From positions 558,001 to 622,000 of the forward strand of contig JAPMXV010000042.1 of assembly GCA_026936335.1 (NCBI GenBank): DNA of 64,000 nucleotides, read 5' to 3'. Of this stretch, positions 51,279 to 61,641 are shown in pieces. Position 1 is the first letter of the stretch. Each line of letters opens with the position of its first letter. Position numbers and translations under genes: made by a program. The notes below the pieces were generated by a model that worked only from the letters and a program-made list of their open reading frames with translations, was not told the DNA's origin and ran no database searches. This DNA comes from Mantamonas sphyraenae (taxonomy: Eukaryota; CRuMs; Mantamonadidae).

Positions 51279-51836
51279 ATGAGAACCGGTTCGATTGCGG
51301 TGCTGCTCCTCCTCGCTCTCGCCGCCTCTGTGCTTGCCTGGGACGCAGCAGAGAGCTCGGATGCAGTCAGCGACTCCGAGGCACTGTCTGCGGTGCTGCA
51401 GCATGAGATTGCCACACGTCTTGTGGCTGTCCAATTGCTGCAGGACGCAAACTCCGCAGACGAAGCCCTCCTGGACGACGACGACGACAGCGACAGCGAC
51501 AGCGACAGCGACAGCGATGACGACGACGTGTTTGACCTGGATTCCTTTGGCTTCCCGGCCTCGTCATCTGCTGGCCCTGCCCGCTTCGGCGGCAGCAGCA
51601 GCATGAGCACTGCACGCGGGTCGTTTGCCAACAACGTCCTCGTGCCCTTGATTCAAAGCGCACGTGCTCGTCCCTTGTCCGGCGCTGCGGTGGCCAAAGC
51701 CATTGTCGATGCCGCCATGGATCGAGACATTGCATCTGTGTTTGGTGGTGCTGTGGCACCAGCCCCTGCCCGCGCTCAACCCAGCATGGCCCACGTGGCC
51801 ACCCTCGGTTCCTGCTGGGCCGAAGGCACATGCTGA
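51279..51836 (+). CDS. Small secreted acidic protein (185 aa), unassigned
   Basis: A single exon; the ATG at 51279 gives a strong signal peptide (MRTGSIAVLLLLALAASVLA). The mature chain begins WDAAESSDAVSDSEALSAVL, then has an acidic DDDD-(SD)n-DDDD run at ~66-85 and a Ser/Gly/Ala-rich C-terminal half with two Cys in the last ten residues (LGSCWAEGTC). The Asp/Ser run resembles calcium-binding or biomineral-associated low-complexity sequences, but nothing proves this. It is followed tail-to-tail by dyskerin, 109 nt away. Confidence 0.65.
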   Translation: MRTGSIAVLLLLALAASVLAWDAAESSDAVSDSEALSAVLQHEIATRLVAVQLLQDANSADEALLDDDDDSDSDSDSDSDDDDVFDLDSFGFPASSSAGPARFGGSSSMSTARGSFANNVLVPLIQSARARPLSGAAVAKAIVDAAMDRDIASVFGGAVAPAPARAQPSMAHVATLGSCWAEGTC

Positions 51837-51945
51837 TTCTTCCGCCTTCCTGCCATTACAGCCATGACCATGGACAATGGAAATGATTGTTGCATTGCAC
51901 TGCGTTCATTGCTCCACCCGGCTACTTCTTCTTCCCTTTGACACC

Positions 51946-52207
51946 TCATTCGTCCTTCTTCTTCTTCTTCTTCTTCTTCTTGTCGCTCTTCTTCTTGCTG
52001 CTCTTGCTACTGCTCGAGGCCTCCTCATCGTCGTCGTCGTCATCGTCGTCCTTCTTCTTCTTCTTCTTCTTGTCCTTCTTCTTGCTGCTCTTCTCCTTCT
52101 TGTCCTTCTTCGACTTTTTCTTCTTCGGCGTCTCCACCTCATCGTCGCTGGCATCGTCTTCATCGTCTTCATCGTCCTCCTCGTCATCAGCATCGCGCTT
52201 GCGCTTC

Positions 52208-52240
<33 letters not shown>

Positions 52241-53849
52241 GACGACGATGACGACGCTGCTGCCTTGGAGGCGGCTTTCGTGGCTGCCTCTGTGTCCATG
52301 GCCTTCTCAGGAGCACCCTCCTGTCCGCTGAGGTCCACGTACGAGTTGAGCCAATCCTTGGGTGTCTTTTCGTTGGGCTTGCCGTACTTGTCCAACAGGC
52401 CAGCCTTCTTCATGGCCTTCTTCTTGCTGGCCACCGGTCCCAGGCCCCAACGGCGCGGGTATGTGTCGCGCTCCATGATCACACGCTTGATGCGTGCCAC
52501 CACACTGTGGTCAGTCAGCGCAATGGTCGACGTGGTCATCTCAGCCACGGCCAGCGCAATGGCCTCGCCCTTTGTGGTCAGCAGGACAATCACCTGGCCC
52601 ACCTCGATGCCATCCTCGTAGCGCAGCACACCGGGGCGTGTCAGCTTGCCTCCGTAGCACAGCGAGTTGACCGCCGTGTCCTTCACAATAATGCGCTTGT
52701 AGTTCGTCAGCAGACGCTCCAGCGGCATGATGATGCGTCGCAGGTACGACTCGTCTCCCGTGTTGTCAAACTGCCATTGGGCATCCAGCACGTCGTGCAT
52801 CGTCACAAGATTGTCCTTCTCACCCAGCACACCCGAGCGCACACGGCGCAGCTCCTGCATGTGGCCACCTGTGCCCAGCATAAATCCAATGTGCTGACAC
52901 AGCGTACGGATGTACGTACCTGCTTCGCAGCTCACCTTGAACACTCCCAGCTTGCGTTCCTCGTCAAACTCATACAGAATGCTCTCGTAAATGTGTCGCA
53001 CGCGCAGCTGGCGCTTCACGGCTGAGATCACCGGCGGCCGCTGGAACAGCGCTCCGGTGAACGTCTCCAGGGTCTTTGCAAGCTTGGCCTGCCCGTCCTT
53101 GAGGGCGTCGTGCAGGCGCACAATGGCCACATACTCCTTTCCTGCACTCTGCTGTGCCTTGACCAGTCGCGTGGCGCGGTCAATGCACACAATCAGACAA
53201 CCCGTCACCTTGGGGTCCAGCGTACCACTGTGTCCGGTCTTGCTCACGCGCAGAATTCGTCGGATCCATGCCACAACCTCGTGCGACGATGGGTTGGCAG
53301 GCTTGTCCAAGTTGATCACGCCGTAGCGCACATAGTCTTCCAGCGGACGCGCAAGCGGCGAGCTGCCCGCTGCAATCGGCGTAAAATGCGATGTGATCAC
53401 GTTCAGCTTCTCGTAACCCTGTGCGAATGTCGTGTCATGTGTTTGTGTTGGTCATCTCTTCCTTCTTTGTCCCTGCACACCCTTCTCTGCGCCTCCAACG
53501 GCCTCTTTCTCTTGCGGGCTGGCCGATTTTTGCATGCTCCTCCGCCCGTGCACCCTCGCCACCCCTTTGCCGCTGTGTGCGTGCAGCTACACACACACAA
53601 GCCAACCCAAGGCTTACTGCGCGGATAGAACATGTGCCTCACCGCATGTACCATCTGCACAGCGCCCTGGGCCGTGTGTACGGCGGGCCAACAGCAGAGG
53701 GCACCGCGGGCTGGTCTCCTCGCCCCGTTCCTTTCTCACCCCGTCCGTCTCTGCTTCCATTCTCCACTCACCTTCAGCAGCAGCGGCCAATCTTCGCCAC
53801 CGCGCTTGTCTGCGTCACTTCCGTCGGGGGTCAGCACGTGATCCGTCAT
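51946..53849 (-). CDS. CBF5: H/ACA pseudouridine synthase dyskerin/CBF5 (516 aa)
   Basis: This is the catalytic subunit of H/ACA snoRNPs that pseudouridylates rRNA and snRNA. Two exons on the minus strand, 53849-53772 and 53418-51946 (phase 0), joined at [20 protein letters not shown]. The TruB-type core shows [39 protein letters not shown] with catalytic Asp ~94, and [13 protein letters not shown]. Then come [38 protein letters not shown] and the PUA domain ([20 protein letters not shown]). The C terminus has poly-Ser and Lys/Asp tracts, an exaggerated form of the usual nucleolar Lys tail. An upstream in-frame ATG at 53906 (MRVVVGATSAAN) would overlap the start codon of the divergent oxidase gene; 53849 is preferred. 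Confidence 0.96.
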
Positions 53850-53904
53850 CTCGGCAAGGGGAGGGGTTGCGTTGGCGGCGCTGGTTGCGCCAACCACCAC
53901 GCGC

Positions 53905-54716
53905 ATGCTTCGCCGTGAGCATTCGCCTCCCAACACCACTGCCTTTGGCATCAAATGCCTCTCGGGCCTCTTTGTTGGTTGTCTCCTGCTCAGCTCTGTG
54001 CTCATGAGCATCGGAACAGGCCTCGAGGCTGCCGACAAAGGCACCTCCAAGCCTGTGACTCCCCTGGAGCAGGTCAATCGCGCTGGTGAAGAGCGCAACC
54101 AGGAGACTGAGCCCAAGTTGGGTGCTCAGCCTGCTCAGGCATTGGACGACAGTGACGAGGCCAGGCAGGAGTTGCGTGAAATGGTGAGCAACAACACCCC
54201 TTTTGGATCCCGTCTGCCTTCTGGCTGCTCACCACCCCTTCCTCTCACACACTCGTGCAATCTCTTCTCCATGGCCGTTTTGCACAGAAACGCAACGAGG
54301 ACGAAGAGCCCACAGATGCACGGAGGACACAGGGGCCGCCCGACCGCGAGGAGCTTGGTCGAGCGGCGTGGACGGTGCTCCATTCGCTGGCCACCAATTG
54401 GTATGAGAAGCCCAGCCCGCAGCAACAGGGGAAAGCCATTGAATTCGTGCACCTGTTCGCTCAGCTGTACCCATGCTCCGTCTGTGGCAGTGACTTTGCC
54501 ACCCTGCTCGAGAAGAACCCGCCCAAGGTGCAGACCCGCACCCAGTTCCGCGACTGGATGGCCTCCATGCACAATCTGGTCAATTTTAAGCTCGGCAAGC
54601 GCACCTTTGACACGGCTACCACCGAGGCTCGCTGGAGGAACCACGAGTTTGGAGGCGCGGCCATCGAACGCCAGGCTATCCTCGACAAGAAGAAGAAGAA
54701 GAAGAAGGGTGGCTGA
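53905..54716 (+). CDS. Membrane-anchored ERV/ALR-type sulfhydryl oxidase (235 aa)
   Basis: Two exons, 53905-54183 and 54288-54716. An N-terminal hydrophobic segment (KCLSGLFVGCLLLSSVLMSI) indicates a signal anchor, followed by a ~70-residue acidic linker. The ERV/ALR FAD domain (~110-215) has LGRAAWTVLHSLATNWYEKP (W-x3-H FAD motif), FVHLFAQLYPCSVCGSDFAT with the redox CxxC, and DWMASMHNLVNFKLGK (HNxVN motif). The usual distal Cys after this motif (PxFDC) is Thr here (RTFDT), and no extra CxxC or CxC shuttle pair is present. The protein ends in a run of Lys. A membrane anchor suggests an ER/secretory (Erv2/QSOX-like) rather than mitochondrial site; inference. Confidence 0.85.
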
Positions 54717-55058
54717 GGAGCAAAGCGGAGTGCTGTTTAAGCCCAGAATCGAATGCTGTGCTGTGGAGCCCCTCTGGGGAGTCCCTGCCATCATCCATCA
54801 TTCTGGCCTCGCACCCGCGTAGTCTCTTCTCTGTTCCTCTCTCGTTGTTGGCGTAGGCCAAACAACGACCATCGGACCATCTGTGTGTCCATTTGCCCCA
54901 TGACGATTCGGCTCTGCGACAAAACCTCTCTCTTCATATCTTTCCTTGTTCCGTAGCGACAAGAAGATAGGCAACCCGAACCGAGGACAACTCGGACCAC
55001 GCAATGAACATCCATCCATCCATCCATCCATCCATTCGTGTCACGCACACACTCACCA
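54717..55058. other. Convergent intergenic region with ATCC tetranucleotide repeat
   Basis: 342 nt between the 3' ends of the sulfhydryl oxidase and IFT121 genes. It contains about six ATCC/CATC units at 55011-55035. No further gene or structured element seen. Confidence 0.6.
55011..55035. repeat. ATCC tetranucleotide microsatellite
   Basis: Six uninterrupted ATCC units lie between the convergent oxidase and IFT121 genes. Confidence 0.9.
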
Positions 55059-58000
55059 TCAAATCACGCTGTGGCACAGAGGGCAGTTGACCATGCGCTG
55101 CACTTCCATGTGCAGGGCTCGGTGCTTGCAGGTGCGACACTGAAAGTAGCTGGAATCGGTGACCGGTCGCCCGCTGGCCACACAGGGCACCAACTCTGTC
55201 TCACAACGGTCGCAGCTGGTGCTCCACTCGTTCAAGTCGTTGCTGCAACGCGCACACGTGGGTCCCCCGCGGTTGCTCGGGTCGCGCGGAACGTACTTGA
55301 CAAACACCTCCATGGCCAGGTCTTCGTACTCCTGTCGCTGCTCAGCCTTCAGCTGCTCCATTGCCTCCAGTTTGATGAAAGCACGGGAGCACTGTTCGTA
55401 GTGCTTGTGGTAGTATGCCGTGAGGGCCACCAGTGAGTACACCACCTTCTCGTCCAGAATGTCGTCGTACTCCTTAAGGCGGATGGCCGTCACCATGGCG
55501 TCTTGTGTTTTGCCATCGTACAGCTGGCGCTGAGCCAACAGCAGAAAGTGGTACGCCTCTGCCGTGCGCCACGGTTGCGCCAGCTTGGGATCGCTGATTT
55601 CGCTGCCGGGTGTCTCGTTGAGCAGGGTGGACAGCTGGGCCTCGGCACTGGACAGGCCTCCCTTGGTTGACGCCGAAGCCACCTTGCTGCGATGCATCTC
55701 CACTTCCAGGGCACCGAGCACAGCCAGCTTCTTGGCCCGAATGTACAGTTGCTTCTGCAAGCCCGCCTCGTTTGCCAGCTCCAGCAGCAGCGACGCTGCT
55801 TCCAGGTGGTGTGATGCCTTGCGATACAGCTCAATGGCCTGCAAGTTGTTGCCCTTTTCCAACAGATGCGACGCATAATTCGACAGCAGGCTTTCGATGC
55901 GCGCAAACTTGTGCTGCTCCGCCAGCGTCACTGCCAGATCCCACTCGTTCAGCATCACACACGAATCCACCGCCTTCTCCACCTTGCCCACACGCAGGAA
56001 GCAATCTACGGCAGCCTCGGTCATGCCCACGCTGATCAGCTTGTCACCAATGTCGTCCAGCACAGGCGAGCCATCCGACACGGCGCCTGCCAGTGCCTGC
56101 AACTCCTCGTACTCCTCCATGACGTAGTAGCACTCTGCCAGCCGGGCTGCGTTGTCCACCACTGTGTAATGCTTCACAGCACGCGCCCACTTTTGTCGGT
56201 CGAAATAGTAGTCGCCGATCTGAGTCATTGCCTTGCGCATCATGTCGTCGTTGCCCTGGCTGCTGCTGCCCCCACTGCTCTCCTGCAGCAGGTGCATCAC
56301 TCGGTGCCAGTTGCCCAGGCGCATCTGCAATTCAATGGCCAGGTCCTTGCGGTCGATCTCTTGATAGATGCTCTCCGCCGTCTCAAACTTCTTAAAGTAG
56401 GCAGCAACCTCTGCCTGCTGCTTCAACGGGTCGTCCAGCAGTCGGATGCGCTTCACAAATTGGATGCCCTGGTAGTCGCCGCAGCGCACAAATGCCTTGT
56501 CGGCAATGGCGAAATCCAGCGCCTCCAGAGCAGCCTCGGCTACCTGGCGCCACAGTAGCGGATGTGGGTTGTCCTCGATAAACTCGGCTGCCTTCTGGAT
56601 GCCCACCGTCTGGATGAGGTCGCGTGTGTCGCGCAGACTCTTGGTTTCAAAGCGCACAATGTGATCCTTGCGTGGGTGCTGTGGCGTGGCCATCACCTCG
56701 TCCAGCAACACCGTCGTCACCTTGAGCTCACGGAAGCGGCCGATGTAGCCCGAGCTGTTGAACGGCTCCTCGGCGTCTTCGCCACGGAACACGTACATGC
56801 GTGTCTTTTCCATAAAGGCAAACAGCTCTGGGTTGTCCTCGGCCCACACCACGTCCCACACGTCCTTTCGCTCCATGTCCAACTGCACGCCCATGCGTCC
56901 GTCCTCGTTCTCCTGTGTCAGATCCACCAGCGAGCAGTTCATGCTAAAGTCGATCACAGCCAGTTTGGTGGTGTCGCAGTTCAACGCCAGCTTTTGCGGG
57001 CGGTGACGCAGACTGAACGAGCCCTCGTTGGCCAGATTCAGGATGCTGTAGCGCTGCACCGTCTTGGACTCACGCCCCACCACAATGGAGCGTTCGCTTG
57101 CAGCCACACAGCAGATGGGATCTTGTGTGCCACGCTGGGAGGAGACATTGGAACCAGAGGAGGATGAGGAGGAGGAGGAGGAGGACGTGGATCCAGACGT
57201 GGCTGACGCCTGCGGCTGCTTGTCGTCGATGTGAAACTGAAATTCGGAAATCGAGGAGAAGCGACTTTGCGCAAGGGTGCCCATCTGTGCCAATTGGCTG
57301 CTCTTCTGGGCCTCTTGGTACTGCCAGCAGAAGACGGAGTCGTTGCTAGCCACGACGACGTGGTTTGGGGTCATGTCGACGTAGAGGGGCTCGATGTCGA
57401 TGTACTTGGAATCAACGGGGGTGCCGATGGCGTTGCAGAGGATGAGGATGAACTGTTCGTCTTTGTCGTCCGTTTTCGTGACCAGGACGCAGTGGTTGCC
57501 CGCTGCACGCACCTCCAGCAGCTTCTTGATGTACTTGACGTACTTTTCGTCGTTCTGGGTGTCCCAGAAGATGACGCAGTACTCGGGCCGGTCGTACTTG
57601 GTAAACGCGTACACAAGGGTGTTGCCAAAGTAGCCCCAGAGGTAGTCGGGACGGATGTTGGCAAAGTAGACGTAGCTGCTGACGGCAAGGGCAATGCGCA
57701 GGCCAGACGTGTCCCAGGTGAGGCCGTTGATTCCCTTGCCCGGCACCTTCAAGGTGCGCAGGTGCTGGCCAAAGGGCGAGTAGAACTTGACCATGTTGAT
57801 CTGGCGTTCGTCGCCAGACTGGAGCTTGGTGACAGATGAACCCGAGACGGCAAGGACGGAGCCGTTGCTGTTCCACTGCATCTGGCCGTTGGTCATGCCG
57901 GTGTGGATGAGCACAGGCTCGTCGTCGTTTTCGCTGCGGTTGATCTGAATGAGGCCGTCGCGGAAGCAGATGGCCAGCTGCGGCGCATGCGGGTCGATGT

Positions 58001-59137
58001 ACCCCTGTGCTCCGTCATACCAGTGGATGGACAGGATTTCGGGGGTCTAAAGAGAGGGAGTGGGGTCACGTGGACGTCGAATAGTCCCCAGCGGGCAGAA
58101 ACGAAACGAAAGGGCAAGGTGAGTGTGGGTGTGAGTGGGAGAGGGAATGTGTGTGTGAGGGGCGACTCAGAAAACGTGTGACTGGGACATACCGAGTCGC
58201 CGGTTGCGCCCTTGTGGGGCATCTGAGTAAGAAAGTGGCCGTCCTTGTCGTAGATGTGGATCTGGCCGTCGAGGGTGCCAAAGAGAATCAGTTTGCCGTT
58301 GGGAGACCAGTGGACCTGGCAGAGGCGAGTGCCGAGCTCCTCGCCCCACTCGCGGTTGCCGTCGACGGAGCCGACAATCACGGCACCGTCTTCGTAGACA
58401 ATGCAGATTTTCTTGCCATCGGAGGTCCACTTCATGTCGCGGACGACGGATTTGTTGCGGTTGTTGATCATCTCCTCATACCAGATGTCCTTGTAGAGGA
58501 GCCAGACGACAATGAGGCCGTACTGGTCGCTTGTGGTCAGCCTGCAGTGGGGCTCGTTCCAGCAGACACACAGGACGGATCCTGTTCAGGAGGAATGGCA
58601 TCAAGGGCAGCACGTGGATGGGTGAGCAAGGATGGAAGGTGGATGGCGGCGGAGGGTGGGGCGGGGCAAGGTTGAGTGCAAAACGGCTGCGCGCCAAATT
58701 CCAAGCGCTTTTCGGTTGGGCTTTACGCAGGGCTTACCTTGGTGTCCATCGAGGGTCTGGTTGAAACCCAGGTTAATCTGTGCAGCAAGGCCACGTTCGC
58801 TTGCGTCACGCGACTCGAGACGCAGTACCTTGAGCATGCCGTCGTCGCCACCGCAGGCGATCCAGCCTTCCTCCTTGTTCCAGCTCAACGAGCGCAGGTG
58901 GACGTTGTTGGGAATTTGGATCTGAACACACGAGGCAGAATGGGTATGTGCGGAAGGAGAACATGAACAGGCGGGTCAGGAGATGTGTTGGACAGGGCAT
59001 GTGCGGGCAAGAAGCTCAGGCAGGGTGCACAGCGCACCGATGTGCGAAAGGCAGGGCGTGAGGCACGGGAGCAAAGGTGTGGCCTGTGGCCAATGTGGAA
59101 GACGCGCTCCTACCTTTTTGCTCAGGTAGACAAACAT
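55059..59137 (-). CDS. IFT121: Intraflagellar transport protein IFT121/WDR35 (1,194 aa)
   Basis: This IFT-A subunit is needed for ciliary retrograde transport and membrane-protein entry. Four exons on the minus strand: 59137-59114 (24 nt, MFVYLSKK), 58921-58738, 58581-58193 and 58046-55059. N-terminal WD40 repeats contain [57 protein letters not shown] and [14 protein letters not shown]. The second propeller has [40 protein letters not shown] and [23 protein letters not shown]-like helices follow, then a C-terminal zinc module ([37 protein letters not shown]). Length matches animal WDR35 (about 1,180). A poly-Ser insert lies between propeller and TPRs. This gene is the clearest evidence that the organism builds a cilium. 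Confidence 0.97.
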
Positions 59138-59268
59138 GGAGCGCGGCGGGGGGGGGTCTTTGGTTGGCAAAGGCGGTGCGGGAGAGAGAGAAGCAAACGG
59201 GTGGGTGGGACAATGGATGGGTGGATGATGAATGATGAATTCACTGCACTGGCCAAGTTGGGATGTGA

Positions 59269-61183
59269 TCAAGCCTCGACCTCGATCTTGTCTTCCTTCT
59301 TCTCGTCGTCGTCGACAGAGTTGCTCTGTGCTTCGCTGCTGTTGGAGACCTCGGTGGCAGCCTCTGCGGTGGCAGGCCACTTGGCACGGTAGAGACAAGT
59401 GTAGGCAATGTGCCAGTCCCCTCCACCGGCAAGCTTGAGGACGTCGTCGGCGGAGATGGCCGTGACAGTCTCGTCGTCGTACTTCCACCACTTGCCGTCG
59501 CTGTCCTTGGTCCAACCGACGTAGTGACCTCCCTCACTGCTACGTCCCTTGTGGGTGACGACACCAATGAGCTCGTAGTAGCCGGTGACGTTGAAGGATT
59601 CGTCGAGCTCAATCTCCTCGCCGTCGTCGGCAGCGTCGTCGGTTTCCATGGCGTCGCTGTTGGAAGCGGAGGAGGAGGAGGAGGAGGAGGAAGAAGAAGA
59701 AGACGCATCGGCCTCTTCGATCATCTTGGCACGCACACCACGGAGCTTCTTCTTGAGATCGGCGGCACAAAAGTCGTAGACGTCGAGCTCAAGCGGATAC
59801 TTGACGGGTCGGAGGACCTTGACTTTCTTCTCGAGGTCCTGACGCCAGAAGAAGCGGACAAAGTTGACGGTGAGGTAGCGAGGGAGCTCGGCAATGGCCT
59901 GGGTCTTTGTAAAGACGGCGTTGCGGCCGAGGAGGTCTGAGTGCTTCTCGATGTTCTCTGTGAGGACAACGCCCTCGTGGAGGTAGTTGGTATCGGAAGA
60001 AATGCTGACGGAGAGCTTGCGGAAGGTTTCCTCGGTGATCTTGGGCGGTTCTGCGTCGGACTCTGCGTTGGCGAGGGTGACTTGCATCTTGCCTGTAAAG
60101 AGCGAGTCGACGACGCGGTTGCCCTGTTCGTCCTTGACGGACTGAGAGAGCAGAGTGAGCAGCTCGCCCCAGAACTCGTCTGCATCCTGCTGGACGTAGT
60201 AGCCCTCACGTTGCTCTGCGAAGCGGGGGTACATTTGGCGAAAGAGCTGTAGGGGTGCGTGGACGGGCGTAAGCAGGCTGGAAACAGGTGGGAAACAATG
60301 TGCACGTGTGCATATCGTGATAGCCCAGGGTGGGGGCGGGTGGATGAGGGCGTGCACTCACCTGGACAAAGAAGGACGGGGTGATCGCGTCGCCCTTCTG
60401 GTTCATCTGCTGGAATAGCGCCTTGAGCTGGAGGAGGAGGGAGCTGTGGGGGTCGTAGGAGTCCAGGGTGTTGCTGAAGGGAGAGAACGGGAGGAGTGAT
60501 TGGCCAGGGAGTGCAACACGAGATGTAAATGCGGTGTAGTGGGTGTGGCGGGGGGTGTGAGTTTCGTGCGCGCCAATTCGGGAGCCGGGGAGCGAAAACG
60601 CACTTTGCAAGAGCCTCGTTGAGCTCGGGGACAACCTTGAGGCACTGGAGGGAGGCGTTCATGTAGCAGGTGTTGCCGAGGTTTGTGAGGCCTGGGCTGG
60701 TGAGCATCTGGAGGAGGGTGGGGTATGGCAGGAGGGGGTCAGCAACGTGGCGGAATGTGGTTGGCGAATTGGGTCGGAAGGGCGGAAAGGAATGATGCGG
60801 GAAGGGTGAGGAGCAGAGAGGGAACAGCGGTGATTAGGCGTCGGGCGTAAAGGTGGACAAGGGAAGGAGGCAATACGTACATCCTCGAGGATGGCGTCGT
60901 TGCCCTTGACGTCCTCGATGAAGGTGACTTCTTCGGTTTGCTCTGCGAGAACCTCTGCGGTGCCACGGAGAGTGATGAGCATGCCGTCTTTGAGCTTAAA
61001 GTCAGCCCAGTCGCTCTCGTCGTCGACGACCTTGCCCTTGATGATGACCTTTTGGCGGTCGACGGGCACGCTGGTGAGGCTGTTGAGCTGACTCTTGAAC
61101 ACGAGCGGGCTCTCGCTCGTGTGCAGCTGCACGTCGTCAAACTTCTGCTTGCCCCACTTGACCTTGACCGAGTATGTGCTCAT
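59269..61183 (-). CDS. UBP6: Proteasome-associated ubiquitin-specific protease UBP6/USP14 (498 aa)
   Basis: UBP6 trims ubiquitin chains from substrates on the 26S proteasome. Four exons on the minus strand: 61183-60881, 60707-60604, 60473-60362 and 60246-59269. The N-terminal ubiquitin-like domain (1-80) begins MSTYSVKVKWGKQKFDDVQL. The protease domain has the Cys box TNLGNTCYMNASLQCL (Cys ~115), NTLDSYDPHSSLLLQLKALF, the QQDADEFWGELL box, RYLTVNFVRFFWRQDLEKKV, and the His box GRSSEGGHYVGWTKDSDGKW (His ~414) with GGGDWHIAYTCLYRAKW. A poly-Ser insert at ~335 lies in a surface loop. Total length equals human USP14 (494). Confidence 0.97.
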
Positions 61184-61641
61184 GGGTGTGTGGGATGAGG
61201 GGATATGAAGTGGTATGGGTGGATGCGGGGGCGGAAACTGGGTGCAGGCGGCTTGTTCGCCGCTGGCCAATGTGGTCGCGAGCCCGTATTTACGTCGTGT
61301 CATGCTGAAATCAATATGCACCTGTGAGGCCAGCGAAAACATCGCGAGACTACGTGGTATGATTCTACTTTTGGGTAGTAGAGGTCCCGGGTTCGATTCC
61401 CGGGTCGCCCCACTTCTCGGGCGGCTGGTCTATTTCGCGCGATTTCTTTTTTGTTTGTCTGTTTGTTGCCACGTGGTGCTGCGGGTGAACCGCACATAGT
61501 TTGCTGCGTGCGTGCGTGCGTGGATGGTTCTGAAAACGCTGCAGCGCTTCTGGGGAAGATGTCTTTTGATTTTTGCGGTTTGCGGGTTTTTTCCTTTTCC
61601 TCTCTGACGCCAAATGTGCCGATGAGCACAACACACAGCGA
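61184..61641. other. Intergenic region containing a tRNA-Pro-like sequence
   Basis: 458 nt between the UBP6 start (minus) and the MPP-beta stop (minus). Apart from the tRNA-Pro-like element it holds only low-complexity T-rich and CGTG-repeat sequence (about 61,505-61,520). Confidence 0.5.
61340..61411 (+). tRNA. tRNA-Pro (TGG)-like, acceptor 5' strand does not pair
   Basis: From the D-arm onward the element is canonical: GTGGTATGAT D-loop, anticodon stem CTACT/AGTAG with loop TTTGGGT (anticodon TGG), T-stem CCGGG/CCCGG with loop TTCGATT, 3' acceptor strand GTCGCCC and discriminator C. A six-T run at 61447-61452 could terminate Pol III transcription. The 5' acceptor strand should read about GGGCGAC, but the bases there (61340-61346, CATCGCG) do not pair. 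It is therefore either a 5'-damaged tRNA pseudogene or needs 5' editing. The 5' boundary is by length only. Confidence 0.6.
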
